DNA of 64,000 nucleotides, taken from NCBI GenBank assembly GCA_947631615.1, contig CANRLX010000006.1, forward strand, positions 1-64,000, written 5' to 3'. The position numbers and the translations under genes are program-made. Below the pieces are notes generated by a model. It made no database searches and was not told where the DNA came from. It worked only from the letters and a program-made list of their open reading frames with translations. The stretch comes from an uncultured Acetatifactor sp. (GTDB lineage Bacteria > Bacillota > Clostridia > Lachnospirales > Lachnospiraceae). Positions 16,401-24,476 of the stretch are shown here, piece after piece (the stretch's first letter is position 1; each line of letters opens with the position of its first letter).

Positions 16401-19366
16401 AAACTTTAAGAGCCGCCTTAGAAGACTTGGGAGTTGTTAATAGTGAACTTGTCGCTTTTGATGGACTGATTGATAGTACAGAGGCGTTGAAAAGTGCAGG
16501 ATTAGATTTAGCCGATGCGTCAGATGAACAGATACGGGCATTTGCCGAAGAAATGGTGTCTGCTGAAAATTTAGGACAGGCTATTGATATGCTTGCCTTT
16601 AGAAAGCAGATCTGTGATGTACAAAACATGGATACCGCTGAAGAGGTAGCAAACCTAAAAACATTGGCCGAAAATGCTGGATATACTGGTGAAGTTATTC
16701 AATACCTTACTGAGTTAGAAGAGATTTATCAGGCAATGGCCAGCGGCGTATATGGCACAAATACACAGCAAGCGGCTATGGCGGAACAAAGAGCGGCAGA
16801 ACTGCAGAAGTTGATTACCGATGCTGCTGGAAAAATAGAGTTTAAGCCAAAGGTCAATTATACTAATGGCAAATCCACAGCATCCAATGCAGGTAAAGAG
16901 GCTGGTGACGCTTATGTAGAAGCGTTTGAAGAAGAGCTTAGCAATCTTGATGATCTACGGGACAGGGGTACAATCTCCGAGAAGGAATATTTAGACAACT
17001 TAAGAATTCTCTATCAGAAATATTTCGATGACCGAAAGAAGTATCTAAAAGAGTATCAAAAGTATGAAAAGCAATACCTTCAAGGCATGAAATCTCTTTA
17101 CGAGAGCGCATTGTCCGGAATTACTGGATTGATTGATAAACAGATTGAGTCCTATGAAAAATCAAAAGATGAAGCAGTGGAAGCTCTTGAAAAAGAACGT
17201 GATACGATCCTGGAAAACCTTGACATACAGATACAATCCCAACAGACTATTATTGATGGCATCAATGATGAAAAAGATGCAATGAAAGATGCGAACGACG
17301 AGCGGGAGCGGGAACTTACTTTACAGCAGAAAAAATATGCTTTAGAGCGGGCAAATCAACAGCGCACGATTCTTCAATATAGTGAAGCAAAGGGGATGCA
17401 CTATGTTCAGGATGACAAGGAGATTCAGCAGGCCCGCCAGGAAGTCGAAGATGCAGAGCTTGACATTGAAATCGCTGATAGAGAAAAACAGATCGATCTA
17501 TTAGAGAAAAAGATTGATCTGCTGGAACAGCAAAAAGATTCTACTGAGTCCTACTATGATAAATTGATTGAAGATACCGAAGCCTATTGGGATCATCTGA
17601 TTCAAGGATTAGAGGATTACAAGGCACGCTGGGAGGAGCTTGCTGAGTTAGAGAGCAATGCTGAACTCATTTCCACATTAAGGCAGCTTGGTATTGAGAC
17701 AGATGATGTCCTAAATATGTCAGGGGATGCCTTTAATAGATTTAAAGACGAATATATCAGTATATTAGCAGATATCTATTATGGGAATGAAAGTATGCTA
17801 AGTGCCTTGTCTGAAGCATCTGGACGAAGCACAAGCGAGCTGGGATCCTATATTCAGACCACACAGGATTATATCAACAGTCTTAGCGGATTGAGCAATT
17901 CACTGTCTCCAGTAACCGAAGCCATTGAAGATACAACGGAAAATGTTGCCTCGAACATGGATGAGTTACATACAAAGGCAACCGACGTGAACACTTGTAT
18001 TAACGATATCAATGCTGGGTTAAATGCGTTTACAAATACAGAAAAATTCAGCGGAATTATAGAATCGTTTACAAATCTTGAAAAGGTGATCAGAGATGTC
18101 TCAACTGCTATTGGGGTTAGTGAAGAAGAAACCGTTGGAGGATTGCTCTCTGCACTACAGGCTGTGAACCACCTTTCGCTAGAACAAAACGGAACCGGCA
18201 TTATAGAACAATTCCATTCACTAAAACAGGCAGTTGATGCGGTTACGTCTTCTATTTCTGGGGGTATCTCGTCTGGAACTCAAAATCTTGCCACGATAGG
18301 CACAGGAGCACAGGATAGTGCAGGAGGTTTAGTTGATTCTATAAGTTATATTAAAACATCAACAAATGAATCTCTTGGTTCTGGAGGCAATACAGATCGA
18401 AAAGCAAGCGGCGATGGAGCGATTGGAAAGTTTAATGAATTACATACTGCTGTTGATAATGTTACTCTTTCCATTGGAAGCGGTGATTCAGACCTTGAAA
18501 ACGATAGTTTGATTTCTTCTATTGTTTCTATAGGGGAAAAGACGGATGAGACTCTTGGGGAACCAAGCGGCGATGGGGCGATTGGAAAGTTTGAAGAATT
18601 TGGTGATACGATTGCAGAAGCCAAAGGACATGTCCAAGGTGTTATAGATAAAATCAATGAAGTTGATGGTATGCACGCAGAGGCAACGATCACTATAAAT
18701 GTTGAGACGAATGGTGGGATCCCACAGTTTGCAGAAGGTACACTTGGCGATTTGAATTTTGAAAGCGGTTCGTTTACTGCCCAATATGGAAGTGCACATG
18801 CAGATGGGATTAAAGGACTTCAAAATGCAGAAAAAAATGCGCTAGTATCTGAGTATGGACAGCCTGAAATAACAGTATTTCCAAACGGTCAGACGGTTTT
18901 GACAGATACACCAACTATGATGGACTTACCGAAAGGCACAATTATATTCAACGAGGATCAGACAAAAGATCTTCTGAATCATAAAATTTCGGATACGGGA
19001 ACGTCACAGGTTAGTGGTACTGCCGATGAAGGCATGATTGTTTTAAAAAATGGTTCACAGTTAGTGCCCATCGGGATACAGGATGAAATCTATGAAATGC
19101 AACAAAAATTTTCTTCCTATTTCAATCTTAACAAATCTGGTAACATCAATGCCCTGGCTGCTCCTATCAATGAAATTCAAAAAGATATGAAAGCGGCTGT
19201 TGACCAAATAAGCAATATCAACAATGTTAATAATAGTAGGACGCGGCAGAATGTTACCCAAGAGTTTCACATCACCTTACCTAATGTCACAGACTTTACT
19301 TCAGCAACGGCTTTAATGAATGATTTACAGACGATTTCGGTTAAGAAGCTGCAAATGTTTACATAG
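13481..19366 (+). CDS. Phage tail tape measure protein (1,961 aa)
   Basis: Tape measure proteins set tail length and are threaded out during DNA injection. Here residues about 90-330 match the TP901-type core (AVTDLSIATGQS, MSEAQVLIKDSI, VAQSWNGYSSVQQAAIAKAF, GTRQQNRF). Two hydrophobic alanine-rich stretches follow at about 540-570. A long charged coiled coil spans about 1140-1390. A serine-rich segment with two GDGAIGKF copies lies near 1645-1700. The end has the usual LPKGTIIFNEDQTKDLL signature near 1813. ATG 13481 is preferred over the TTG just before it because GGAGG lies 6 bp upstream. By the rule of about 1.5 angstrom per residue, a matching tail would be long. No other core tail genes are nearby. 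Confidence 0.88.
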   Translation: MAKKIRIIPWLDESQLNKQLKNLGKRKENIKINIDSKGINSATDSMRQMNNVVGNSNSLFGKLKSTIGETFSSGKLAMTGYLMVLREINKASQNAKQSIQEIDKAVTDLSIATGQSRESVGTLVNDYNKLAKNLSSTTTQITSAADDYLRAGKTMSEAQVLIKDSIMLSKLGQLDSSEATEDLLAVMNGYEMSIDEVGKALDSMVAIDMAAATSSGDIATALKYCASSADVAGVSFDKLAAMIGTVQDKTQQSAETVGTFMNTLLSRYRDVKIGRFVDDDGEDLSDVESVLGTLDIRLRDAEGEFRNFEAVIDEVAQSWNGYSSVQQAAIAKAFSGTRQQNRFIALMEGYNKTLELTEVAANSAGTALEKFNNSYINSLEAQQNRLQASFESMVINSDFDEIYSGIIQATTALVEFINKTNALKGVLTGLAVSSGIKFFLAAKTGATEAYISLNQFSNALKIVKQTKIPTDDFNKLLLLSNGLSDSQMKLLLSSKSLTMAQKELILVNSGLSTEEAKLKLQTWGMTTAQTGLTAATTTLGNAFRGLLATMAANPIMIATMAISGAVMAYQSYNQKLEETRQKNLEASDAAIEHANSLRELYTEYNRLSSIQERTTIEEEDFKTVIEDITKALGGKAEALKGLTVGTEEYADALARVTKEELQSAAVSATIGRKSAEEKLQKNIWSEWRGSLVTIDSNNKGHALSEEAQKAVNVISDALKDFETVNHVWNNISWDISSDDPEEALKYFNALIEAREQLVLSSENDEALLDTEIYTDLNTAINAMSDSLDVYLQKRYEEEKLNYMVQKGIPSTAEEFEDMEVALMSAAGASEDLQSSFKQFLAEDFAGLAANIGKVAENISNNPVEPFLLSVSQTVDQLNTQLKPAFDSLKSAYQDIFTDDGFKLNEIDILSTCDAIKSKLDEIAEVNPDLDYSAYENFVRVLSDTESTESDVEDAFDSLATSITNTVLTGAEDFETLRAALEDLGVVNSELVAFDGLIDSTEALKSAGLDLADASDEQIRAFAEEMVSAENLGQAIDMLAFRKQICDVQNMDTAEEVANLKTLAENAGYTGEVIQYLTELEEIYQAMASGVYGTNTQQAAMAEQRAAELQKLITDAAGKIEFKPKVNYTNGKSTASNAGKEAGDAYVEAFEEELSNLDDLRDRGTISEKEYLDNLRILYQKYFDDRKKYLKEYQKYEKQYLQGMKSLYESALSGITGLIDKQIESYEKSKDEAVEALEKERDTILENLDIQIQSQQTIIDGINDEKDAMKDANDERERELTLQQKKYALERANQQRTILQYSEAKGMHYVQDDKEIQQARQEVEDAELDIEIADREKQIDLLEKKIDLLEQQKDSTESYYDKLIEDTEAYWDHLIQGLEDYKARWEELAELESNAELISTLRQLGIETDDVLNMSGDAFNRFKDEYISILADIYYGNESMLSALSEASGRSTSELGSYIQTTQDYINSLSGLSNSLSPVTEAIEDTTENVASNMDELHTKATDVNTCINDINAGLNAFTNTEKFSGIIESFTNLEKVIRDVSTAIGVSEEETVGGLLSALQAVNHLSLEQNGTGIIEQFHSLKQAVDAVTSSISGGISSGTQNLATIGTGAQDSAGGLVDSISYIKTSTNESLGSGGNTDRKASGDGAIGKFNELHTAVDNVTLSIGSGDSDLENDSLISSIVSIGEKTDETLGEPSGDGAIGKFEEFGDTIAEAKGHVQGVIDKINEVDGMHAEATITINVETNGGIPQFAEGTLGDLNFESGSFTAQYGSAHADGIKGLQNAEKNALVSEYGQPEITVFPNGQTVLTDTPTMMDLPKGTIIFNEDQTKDLLNHKISDTGTSQVSGTADEGMIVLKNGSQLVPIGIQDEIYEMQQKFSSYFNLNKSGNINALAAPINEIQKDMKAAVDQISNINNVNNSRTRQNVTQEFHITLPNVTDFTSATALMNDLQTISVKKLQMFT

Positions 19367-19397
19367 GTGGGTATAACAGAAAAATAGGAAGTAAACA

Positions 19398-19553
19398 ATG
19401 TTTACTCTGACAGTCGCACAAGATGTATCAGGATGGATTGAACATTCTCAACCATCTAAAATGGTTAAATCTGTAGAAAATAAGGAAAAGCTAATGGGAA
19501 CATTATTCCTATCAGGTCAGCAAAGAGACGCTTGATTTCTTACAGAAAATGGC
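19398..19553 (+). pseudogene. BRO-N antirepressor fragment
   Basis: From ATG 19398 the frame reads VAQDVSGWIEHSQP, then KLMGTLFLSGQQRDA-stop-FLTENGK. This follows the BRO-N domain of phage antirepressors, where the sequence continues WFLTENGL. A TGA at 19533-19535 replaces the expected TGG and the homology ends soon after. It is a dead remnant of an antirepressor gene. Confidence 0.6.
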
Positions 19554-19582
19554 AAACATAATAATAAATTTTGGAGGAATAT

Positions 19583-20245
19583 ATGAAAAATTTAACACAG
19601 GATCAATTAGAAAATATAGTTAGTGAAATCACTTTAGAATCTTTTAAGAAAAACAAAGATGTTATTATCAGAAACATAACTGAGTCTATTGAGGAAGGTG
19701 CTAATTGTCATGCGGCATTTTCAGCTTCTATGACGGCGTATGGTATTGAAATTATAAAACAATTCAATCAAATATTGATAAAAACCTTATATAAAATTTT
19801 TATGATGGAGGTCAATAACACCCGTGACTTTAGTCATGGGATGAATTGGCATACATATGTCAATCGAAAAATAATAAATACCGTAGGGACTACGGAAATT
19901 TACGCCTGTGGAGATAGTAGGTTACGAGGTCTAAGAAGCAGGAATCTCGTGGTTTTAGTTGATGAGTGGTTCAAGATGGAGGTGGGCAAGATGAGTAATA
20001 TATCAGATGAAATTTTAAAAGCAATTAAATACGCTATTGACCGAAAAACAATCAATTGTGACAAAACGTACAAATCTGTTATTAAATCAATCAATTCTAA
20101 CGGATATGTCGTCTTGGATAATTCTGGTAGTGAAAGAACGGTTAAATGCTGCATACCTGAAATTGATTTGAAAATCGGACAAGGCGTTTGGGTTAAAGAG
20201 CCGATGGGAAAAATAAGTGGGCTTCATATTTGTGGAGTAGTGTAA
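19583..20245 (+). CDS. Composite ORF: two phage-like parts joined through an IS605-type insertion
   Basis: The frame starts at ATG 19583 (GGAGG upstream). Residues 1 to about 77 are an unknown helical phage-like protein. The next roughly 54 residues are translated from a small IS200/IS605-derived insertion (19812-19974), including the TnpB tail motif VGTTEIYACGD. The last part, beginning MSNISDEILK at 19991, resembles small proteins that follow tape-measure genes in gut phages. It has its own GGAGGTG site, so translation probably restarts there and gives an 84-residue protein. The continuous frame may be chance, or it may make a real fusion. Confidence 0.5.
   Translation: MKNLTQDQLENIVSEITLESFKKNKDVIIRNITESIEEGANCHAAFSASMTAYGIEIIKQFNQILIKTLYKIFMMEVNNTRDFSHGMNWHTYVNRKIINTVGTTEIYACGDSRLRGLRSRNLVVLVDEWFKMEVGKMSNISDEILKAIKYAIDRKTINCDKTYKSVIKSINSNGYVVLDNSGSERTVKCCIPEIDLKIGQGVWVKEPMGKISGLHICGVV
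19812..19974 (+). mobile_element. IS200/IS605-derived mini-element (PATE-like)
   Basis: The left end carries the near-perfect hairpin CCCGTGACTTTAGTCATGGG (19821-19840) typical of IS605-family ends. The interior encodes the last codons of TnpB (GTTEIYACGD), and the right end reads AAGAAGCAGGAATCTCGTGG and closes at TTCAA. The transposase and most of TnpB are missing, so it can move only with help from a full copy. GATGGAGGT flanks both sides. Confidence 0.65.
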
Positions 20246-20263
20246 CGCGAGGTTGAAGAGGCT

Positions 20264-20323
20264 ATGAATCAACAGGTTAGAGGACTTGCACTTGCAGCAT
20301 TACAAGAATCAAAGAAAAGATAA
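20264..20323 (+). CDS. Possible 19-residue ORF
   Basis: MNQQVRGLALAALQESKKR follows a purine-rich GAAGAGG site and ends five bases before a terminator stem. It may be a genuine micro-protein or the degraded end of a phage gene. Confidence 0.3.
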   Translation: MNQQVRGLALAALQESKKR

Positions 20324-20327
20324 TGAA

Positions 20328-20358
20328 ACCGCACTCTGAAATATGAGTGCGGTGTTTT
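20328..20358 (+). terminator. Intrinsic terminator of the tail operon
   Basis: ACCGCACTC and GAGTGCGGT form a perfect 9-bp stem with an 8-nt loop, followed by GTTTTG. Confidence 0.75.
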
Positions 20359-20469
20359 GAAGAAAAAATTGAATATTTAGATTGGATATTATGTGCTGCT
20401 TCGTTATGCGGTGCTTTTTTTATATTAGAATTTTGAGTATTGGAGTGATTAGTTATCAAAATAGCTGAA

Positions 20470-20700
20470 TTGCATGAGACTACAGAGTCTAAAAGAGATT
20501 TTTTACAGATACCGTGGTGGAACAAGTACACATTATCTGTGCAGGAAGCGGCAGACTATTTCGGATTCAGTGATAAAAAGATAAGAAAAATTATAGATGA
20601 TCATGAGAACGAGAGTTTTATTTTGTGGAATGGCACAAGACCACGGATTAAACGTAAATTATTTGAAAAATTTATTGACGAAAAACTTACTGCGATATAA
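20470..20700 (+). CDS. xis: Excisionase (Tn916-Xis-like)
   Basis: The core reads IPWWNKYTLSVQEAADYFG, then DKKIRKIIDDHE, ILWNGTRPRIKRKLFEKFID. This is the winged-helix recombination directionality factor fold of Tn916 Xis. It bends att DNA so that the integrase excises the element. The only standard in-frame start after the upstream stop is TTG 20470, but that is 24 bp from the GGAG site; an AUC at 20455 is at normal distance. It precedes int by 106 bp, as in Tn916. Confidence 0.8.
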   Translation: MHETTESKRDFLQIPWWNKYTLSVQEAADYFGFSDKKIRKIIDDHENESFILWNGTRPRIKRKLFEKFIDEKLTAI

Positions 20701-20806
20701 ACAATTTGTTTGAATAAAGCGGATTGAGAATAGATTTTGAGCCTTCGATATGGTATAGTATATTTAATCATACCGAGGCTCTCTGACAAGAAAGGAGAGT
20801 TAAACG

Positions 20807-22027
20807 TTGTCAGAAATAAGAAGAGACACTAGAGGCCGAAAGTTGATGACAGGCGAGAGCCAGGACAAAGAAGGGAGATACCGGTACAAATATTGCGATG
20901 CGTTTGGAAACAGAAAATCTGTATATAGCTGGAGATTAACAGAAGCAGACCCATATCCAAGAGGCAAAAGTAAAGATATTCCCCTAAGAGAAAAGGAGAA
21001 AGATATTCAAAAAAATTTGGCTAATGGTATTGTCCCTGATGGTGGAAACGTAACAGTTTTGGAATTGGTGCAGAAGTATGTTGGACAGAAAAAAGGCGTA
21101 AAGCACAACACTCAAGCTAATTACAATTTTGTTATCAACATCATTAAACGAGATCCATTTGGTGCAAAGAGAATTGATCAGGTAAAACTGTCAGATGCCA
21201 AGACTTGGCTCATAAAGCTTCAGCAGGTAGATGGCAGAGGATACAGCTCCATTCATTCTATCCGTGGCGTACTGAGGCCTGCATTTCAGATGGCGGTGGA
21301 TGATGACCTGATACGCAGGAATCCGTTTGAGTTTCATCTGAGCACTGTTGTTGTGAATAACAGTGTTACAAGAGAGGCAATCACAAGGAAACAGGAAAGG
21401 CAGTATCTGGAATTTGTCAAAAATGACAATCATTTTTCAAGGTACTATGACGCAATCTATATACTGTTCCATACCGGACTTCGTATCTCTGAATTCTGCG
21501 GTTTGATCAAAGAGGATATTGACCTTAAGGAAGGCAAACTCAGGGTCGAGCGTCAGCTACAAAGGACGCGGGATATGCAGTACATCATAGAGGATACGAA
21601 AACGCCCAGCGGCGTGAGGTTCGTCCCTATGACGAAGGAAGTTATGGATTGCTTCAGGAATATCCTTGAAAACCGTGAAAAACTGAAAGCGGAGCCGGTT
21701 GTTAGTGATGTGAAAGGAAATATGTATCATGGCTTCCTGTTCATGGATAAGAACGGCAGACCGATGGTGGCACTTCACTGGGAGAAGTATTTCCAGCATA
21801 TTAGGGAAAAGTATAATAGTATCTATAAAGTGCAGATGCCTTGTATAACCCCTCATGTATGCAGACACACTTTCTGCTCCAATATGGCGAAGTCGGGAAT
21901 GAACCCAAAAACATTACAATATATTATGGGACATTCAGACATCAGTGTCACGCTCAATACATACACACATTTACAGTTTGACGATGCCTTGGAAGAAATG
22001 AAAAAGGTCTGTAATGCTGTGGGCTAA
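20807..22027 (+). CDS. int: Tyrosine integrase (Tn916 Int family)
   Basis: The 406-residue protein has the AP2-like arm-binding N-terminus of Tn916 Int (RRDTRGRKLMTGESQ, RYRYKYCDAFG), a SAM-like core-binding domain (about 85-175) and a catalytic domain. That domain carries Arg226 (TGLRISEF), Lys265, His350 and Arg353 (HVCRHTF), His376 (GHSDIS) and Tyr386 (LNTYTHL). All active-site residues are present, so it should be functional. It starts with TTG behind AAAGGAGAG. A putative att core lies about 110 bp beyond its stop codon. Confidence 0.95.
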   Translation: MSEIRRDTRGRKLMTGESQDKEGRYRYKYCDAFGNRKSVYSWRLTEADPYPRGKSKDIPLREKEKDIQKNLANGIVPDGGNVTVLELVQKYVGQKKGVKHNTQANYNFVINIIKRDPFGAKRIDQVKLSDAKTWLIKLQQVDGRGYSSIHSIRGVLRPAFQMAVDDDLIRRNPFEFHLSTVVVNNSVTREAITRKQERQYLEFVKNDNHFSRYYDAIYILFHTGLRISEFCGLIKEDIDLKEGKLRVERQLQRTRDMQYIIEDTKTPSGVRFVPMTKEVMDCFRNILENREKLKAEPVVSDVKGNMYHGFLFMDKNGRPMVALHWEKYFQHIREKYNSIYKVQMPCITPHVCRHTFCSNMAKSGMNPKTLQYIMGHSDISVTLNTYTHLQFDDALEEMKKVCNAVG

Positions 22028-22158
22028 AAATTTTGAATTTAGCCCAGAATTTAGCCCAAATGAAGGAGAAGTTATGCAAAATTATTCCAAGTTATGCTAA
22101 AAAATGTGTTTATGGACACGGTTTAAAAACGCCTGAAACACAGTAAAATCAAGCATTT
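22028..22158. other. Right att region with integrase arm-type repeats
   Basis: The tandem 12-bp repeat GAATTTAGCCCA occurs twice (about 22035-22058), and AAGTTATGC occurs twice (about 22070 and 22089). The core-like AAACAC-AGTAAAATCAA-GCATTT lies at 22136-22158, matching the left site at 10583-10605. GC content rises sharply beyond it, marking the end of the element. Confidence 0.6.
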
Positions 22159-22175
22159 GCGGAGGTTTCTTGAAA

Positions 22176-22649
22176 ATGATAAAAATACTTTTCGTCTGCC
22201 ACGGCAACATCTGTCGTTCCCCCATGGCAGAATTTATTTTTAAAGATTTGCTTCAGCGGCACGGTCTTTCCGATCGCGTCTATGTCGCTTCAGCGGCCAC
22301 CAGCACGGATGAAATCTGGGACGGTGTCGGTAATCCGGTCTATCCGCCTGCCAGGGAGGAGCTGGCAAAACACGGTATCCGATGCGATGGAAAAAGAGCT
22401 GTTCAGCTTACCAGGGAGGACTATGATAAGTATGACTATCTGATCGGTATGGACAGCAGGAATATGCGAAACATAGAGAGAATATTGGGGCATAAGATGG
22501 ACAAGTCGTATAAGCTTCTGACATTTGCCGGCTCAGACCGCGATGTGGCGGATCCCTGGTATACAGGAAAGTTTGATGTGGCCTATGCGGACATTGTGGA
22601 GGGCTGTGAGGCACTACTTACTCACTTGCAGAAACAGGAAAATTTGTGA
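22176..22649 (+). CDS. Low-molecular-weight protein-tyrosine-phosphatase
   Basis: The protein (about 157 residues) begins MIKILFVCHGNICRSPMAEF, giving the P-loop C8-x5-R14-S15. The general acid lies in the conserved DPWYTG near the C-terminus. It removes phosphate from tyrosine residues through a cysteinyl-phosphate. Either TTG 22170 or ATG 22176 could start it; GGAGG sits at 22161-22165. The att core lies immediately upstream, so the element has replaced the native sequence in front of this gene and may affect its expression. Confidence 0.9.
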   Translation: MIKILFVCHGNICRSPMAEFIFKDLLQRHGLSDRVYVASAATSTDEIWDGVGNPVYPPAREELAKHGIRCDGKRAVQLTREDYDKYDYLIGMDSRNMRNIERILGHKMDKSYKLLTFAGSDRDVADPWYTGKFDVAYADIVEGCEALLTHLQKQENL

Positions 22650-23040
22650 AGCAAGTTCTAATAAAAATATAAAATAGAAACTGCAATTTGTGAAAATGAG
22701 AAGCTGTGATGGGACTTCATAGCCCCCGTGGAATAGGGAGGAACCTCCGGTTCAAAGCATCTTTATCAGCGTAGCTGTATTTCTGAAAATGGGAAAGGCA
22801 GGACATGACACATATACAATAGTAGTAAATTTTCAAAGGACATAAATAAAAAAAGAAAGCTTTAAAAGGAAGTAAACTTCCAAGAGAGTAAATTTCAAAA
22901 CGAAATAAACTTTAAAATGTAAGCATCAAAAGAAGATAAGCTCCAAAAGGACATAAGTTTTCAAAGAACATAAATTTTAAAGATTAAGCTATAAAAGGAA
23001 GCAGGTTTTAGAGGACCATTAGATTCAAGAGGAAGTTTGC
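22650..23040. repeat. AT-rich spacer with about 17-bp degenerate tandem repeats
   Basis: From about 22830 to 23010 the sequence is a series of roughly nine imperfect units such as TTTTCAAAGGACATAAA and CTTTAAAAGGAAGTAAA. No gene is seen on either strand. Confidence 0.55.
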
Positions 23041-23685
23041 ATGATACAGGCAGTTATTTTTGACATGGATGGAACGCTCATAGACACGGAACGGTATTAC
23101 CGTATTTTCTGGCCGAAGGCGTTGGCGGTGTTTGGATATCGGATGACCGATGAGCAGGCCTTAAAGATGCGGAGTCTGGGACGGCCTTTTGCGGCTGCGC
23201 AGCTGAGGGAGTGGTTTGGCGATTCGCTGGACTATGCGGCTGTGCGGGAGAAGCGCAAAGCCCTTATGGAGGAATGTTTAAGGCAGGAGGGTCTCCGGTG
23301 TAAACAGGGGGCGGTCCGTCTTTTGTCCTTTTTAAAAGAGAGAGGGATCATGGCCGCTGTTGCCACGGCCAGCGACCTGGAGCGTACCCAAAAGTATCTG
23401 GAACAGGTTGGACTCATCGGTTATTTCAACCATATTATCAGCGCTACGATGGTGCGGGAGGGCAAACCTTCGCCGGATATTTACCAGTATGTCTGCCGTG
23501 AGATGGGACTGGCACCGAAAGACTGCTTGGCGGTGGAGGACTCTCCCAACGGCGTACTGTCCGCTTATCGGGCTGGTTGTCAGGTTATTATGGTGCCTGA
23601 CCAGACGGAGCCGGATGCGGAACTGGCCAAATGCCTGTATGCCAGGGTGGACTCGCTGGCAGATATTGTCTCTTTCTTTGCATAA
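23041..23685 (+). CDS. HAD-superfamily phosphatase / phosphoglucomutase-like
   Basis: The 214-residue protein has HAD motif I FDMDGTLID (nucleophile Asp8, acid Asp10), a helical cap of subfamily IA (about 20-85), motif II in VATAS, the motif III lysine in REGKPSPDIY, and motif IV VEDSPNG. This layout fits beta-phosphoglucomutase-like or sugar-phosphate phosphatases. The substrate cannot be told from the sequence. The ATG is preceded by AAGAGGAAG. It stands alone between two long spacers. Confidence 0.85.
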   Translation: MIQAVIFDMDGTLIDTERYYRIFWPKALAVFGYRMTDEQALKMRSLGRPFAAAQLREWFGDSLDYAAVREKRKALMEECLRQEGLRCKQGAVRLLSFLKERGIMAAVATASDLERTQKYLEQVGLIGYFNHIISATMVREGKPSPDIYQYVCREMGLAPKDCLAVEDSPNGVLSAYRAGCQVIMVPDQTEPDAELAKCLYARVDSLADIVSFFA

Positions 23686-24476
23686 ACATATCTCGAGGGA
23701 TGATGTTTCTGTTTCTTTCTCAAGTTAATTTCCGTGCACTGGTTGCCCTGTCGCAAACCATTTTGGCATCTCTGCTGTGGGTCGGTATAAGTTAGCGAAG
23801 TGTCTATGTGTATTTGCCTCAGAAACTGTGGTACCAGAAATAGAAATATCCAAAACAAAAGCGCCCTATCGGATGATGGAAGCAGACGGTTGTTGGCGGT
23901 ATACTTTCCTACAACCAATACCAGCGTACTTAAAAAAGCGTGTAGCGGAAAGGAAAGGCATTTTGAAGATTGTGTAATATAGGAGACAAAGGGACGTGTA
24001 AAGAGGAAGGAAAAGGCATTTTGAAAACCGTATAACACAGGCGGCAAAGGAAAAAGTAAAGGCGGGAGTAAAGGAGGAAGGCAGTAGAGCTGTTTATTAA
24101 AGCATCCGACAGGATCTTAAGGCCGACATCAACACAGATATGTGGATCGAGATCTGCAATCAGTCCTACAGCGACGGCATCTGGATTCTGATAAAAATTC
24201 CGGAGTAGCTGGTCAGAGATGGAAAAATAGGCATAATCCTGTTGGATGAACAGTCTCACTTGACCTTTTCCCTGATGAAGCAGCAGGCATATATGAGAGC
24301 TATCATTGCTTTCCATTTCAAGATTTGAAAGCCGCCTTACATCATTAGGAGAAACCGTCGGAAGAGCAGCGGAGTCAAAGGTATTTTAGACAGGACGATT
24401 TTTGAAAACCTGTCGGGTGGGAGGGTGTGGAATTATGAAAGCTCTTGGGGACACTATTCGTTTTGTGAGCCCATCC
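23686..24476. other. Long spacer, possible degraded gene on the minus strand
   Basis: The only suspicious coding signal is on the minus strand from 24316 down to about 24085 (MESNDSSHICLLLHQGKGQV, then PDAVAVGLIADLDPHICVD). It is protein-like, continues upstream without a start (SAALPTVSPNDVRRLSNLE) and then dissolves into low-complexity sequence. I do not recognise it; it may be a decayed gene. The rest of this stretch holds no clear feature. Confidence 0.3.

Noticed and set aside
20360-20440. Hydrophobic 20-residue peptide (EYLDWILCAASLCGAFF) before xis
   Set aside because: No start codon with a ribosome site; the frame begins inside the terminator.
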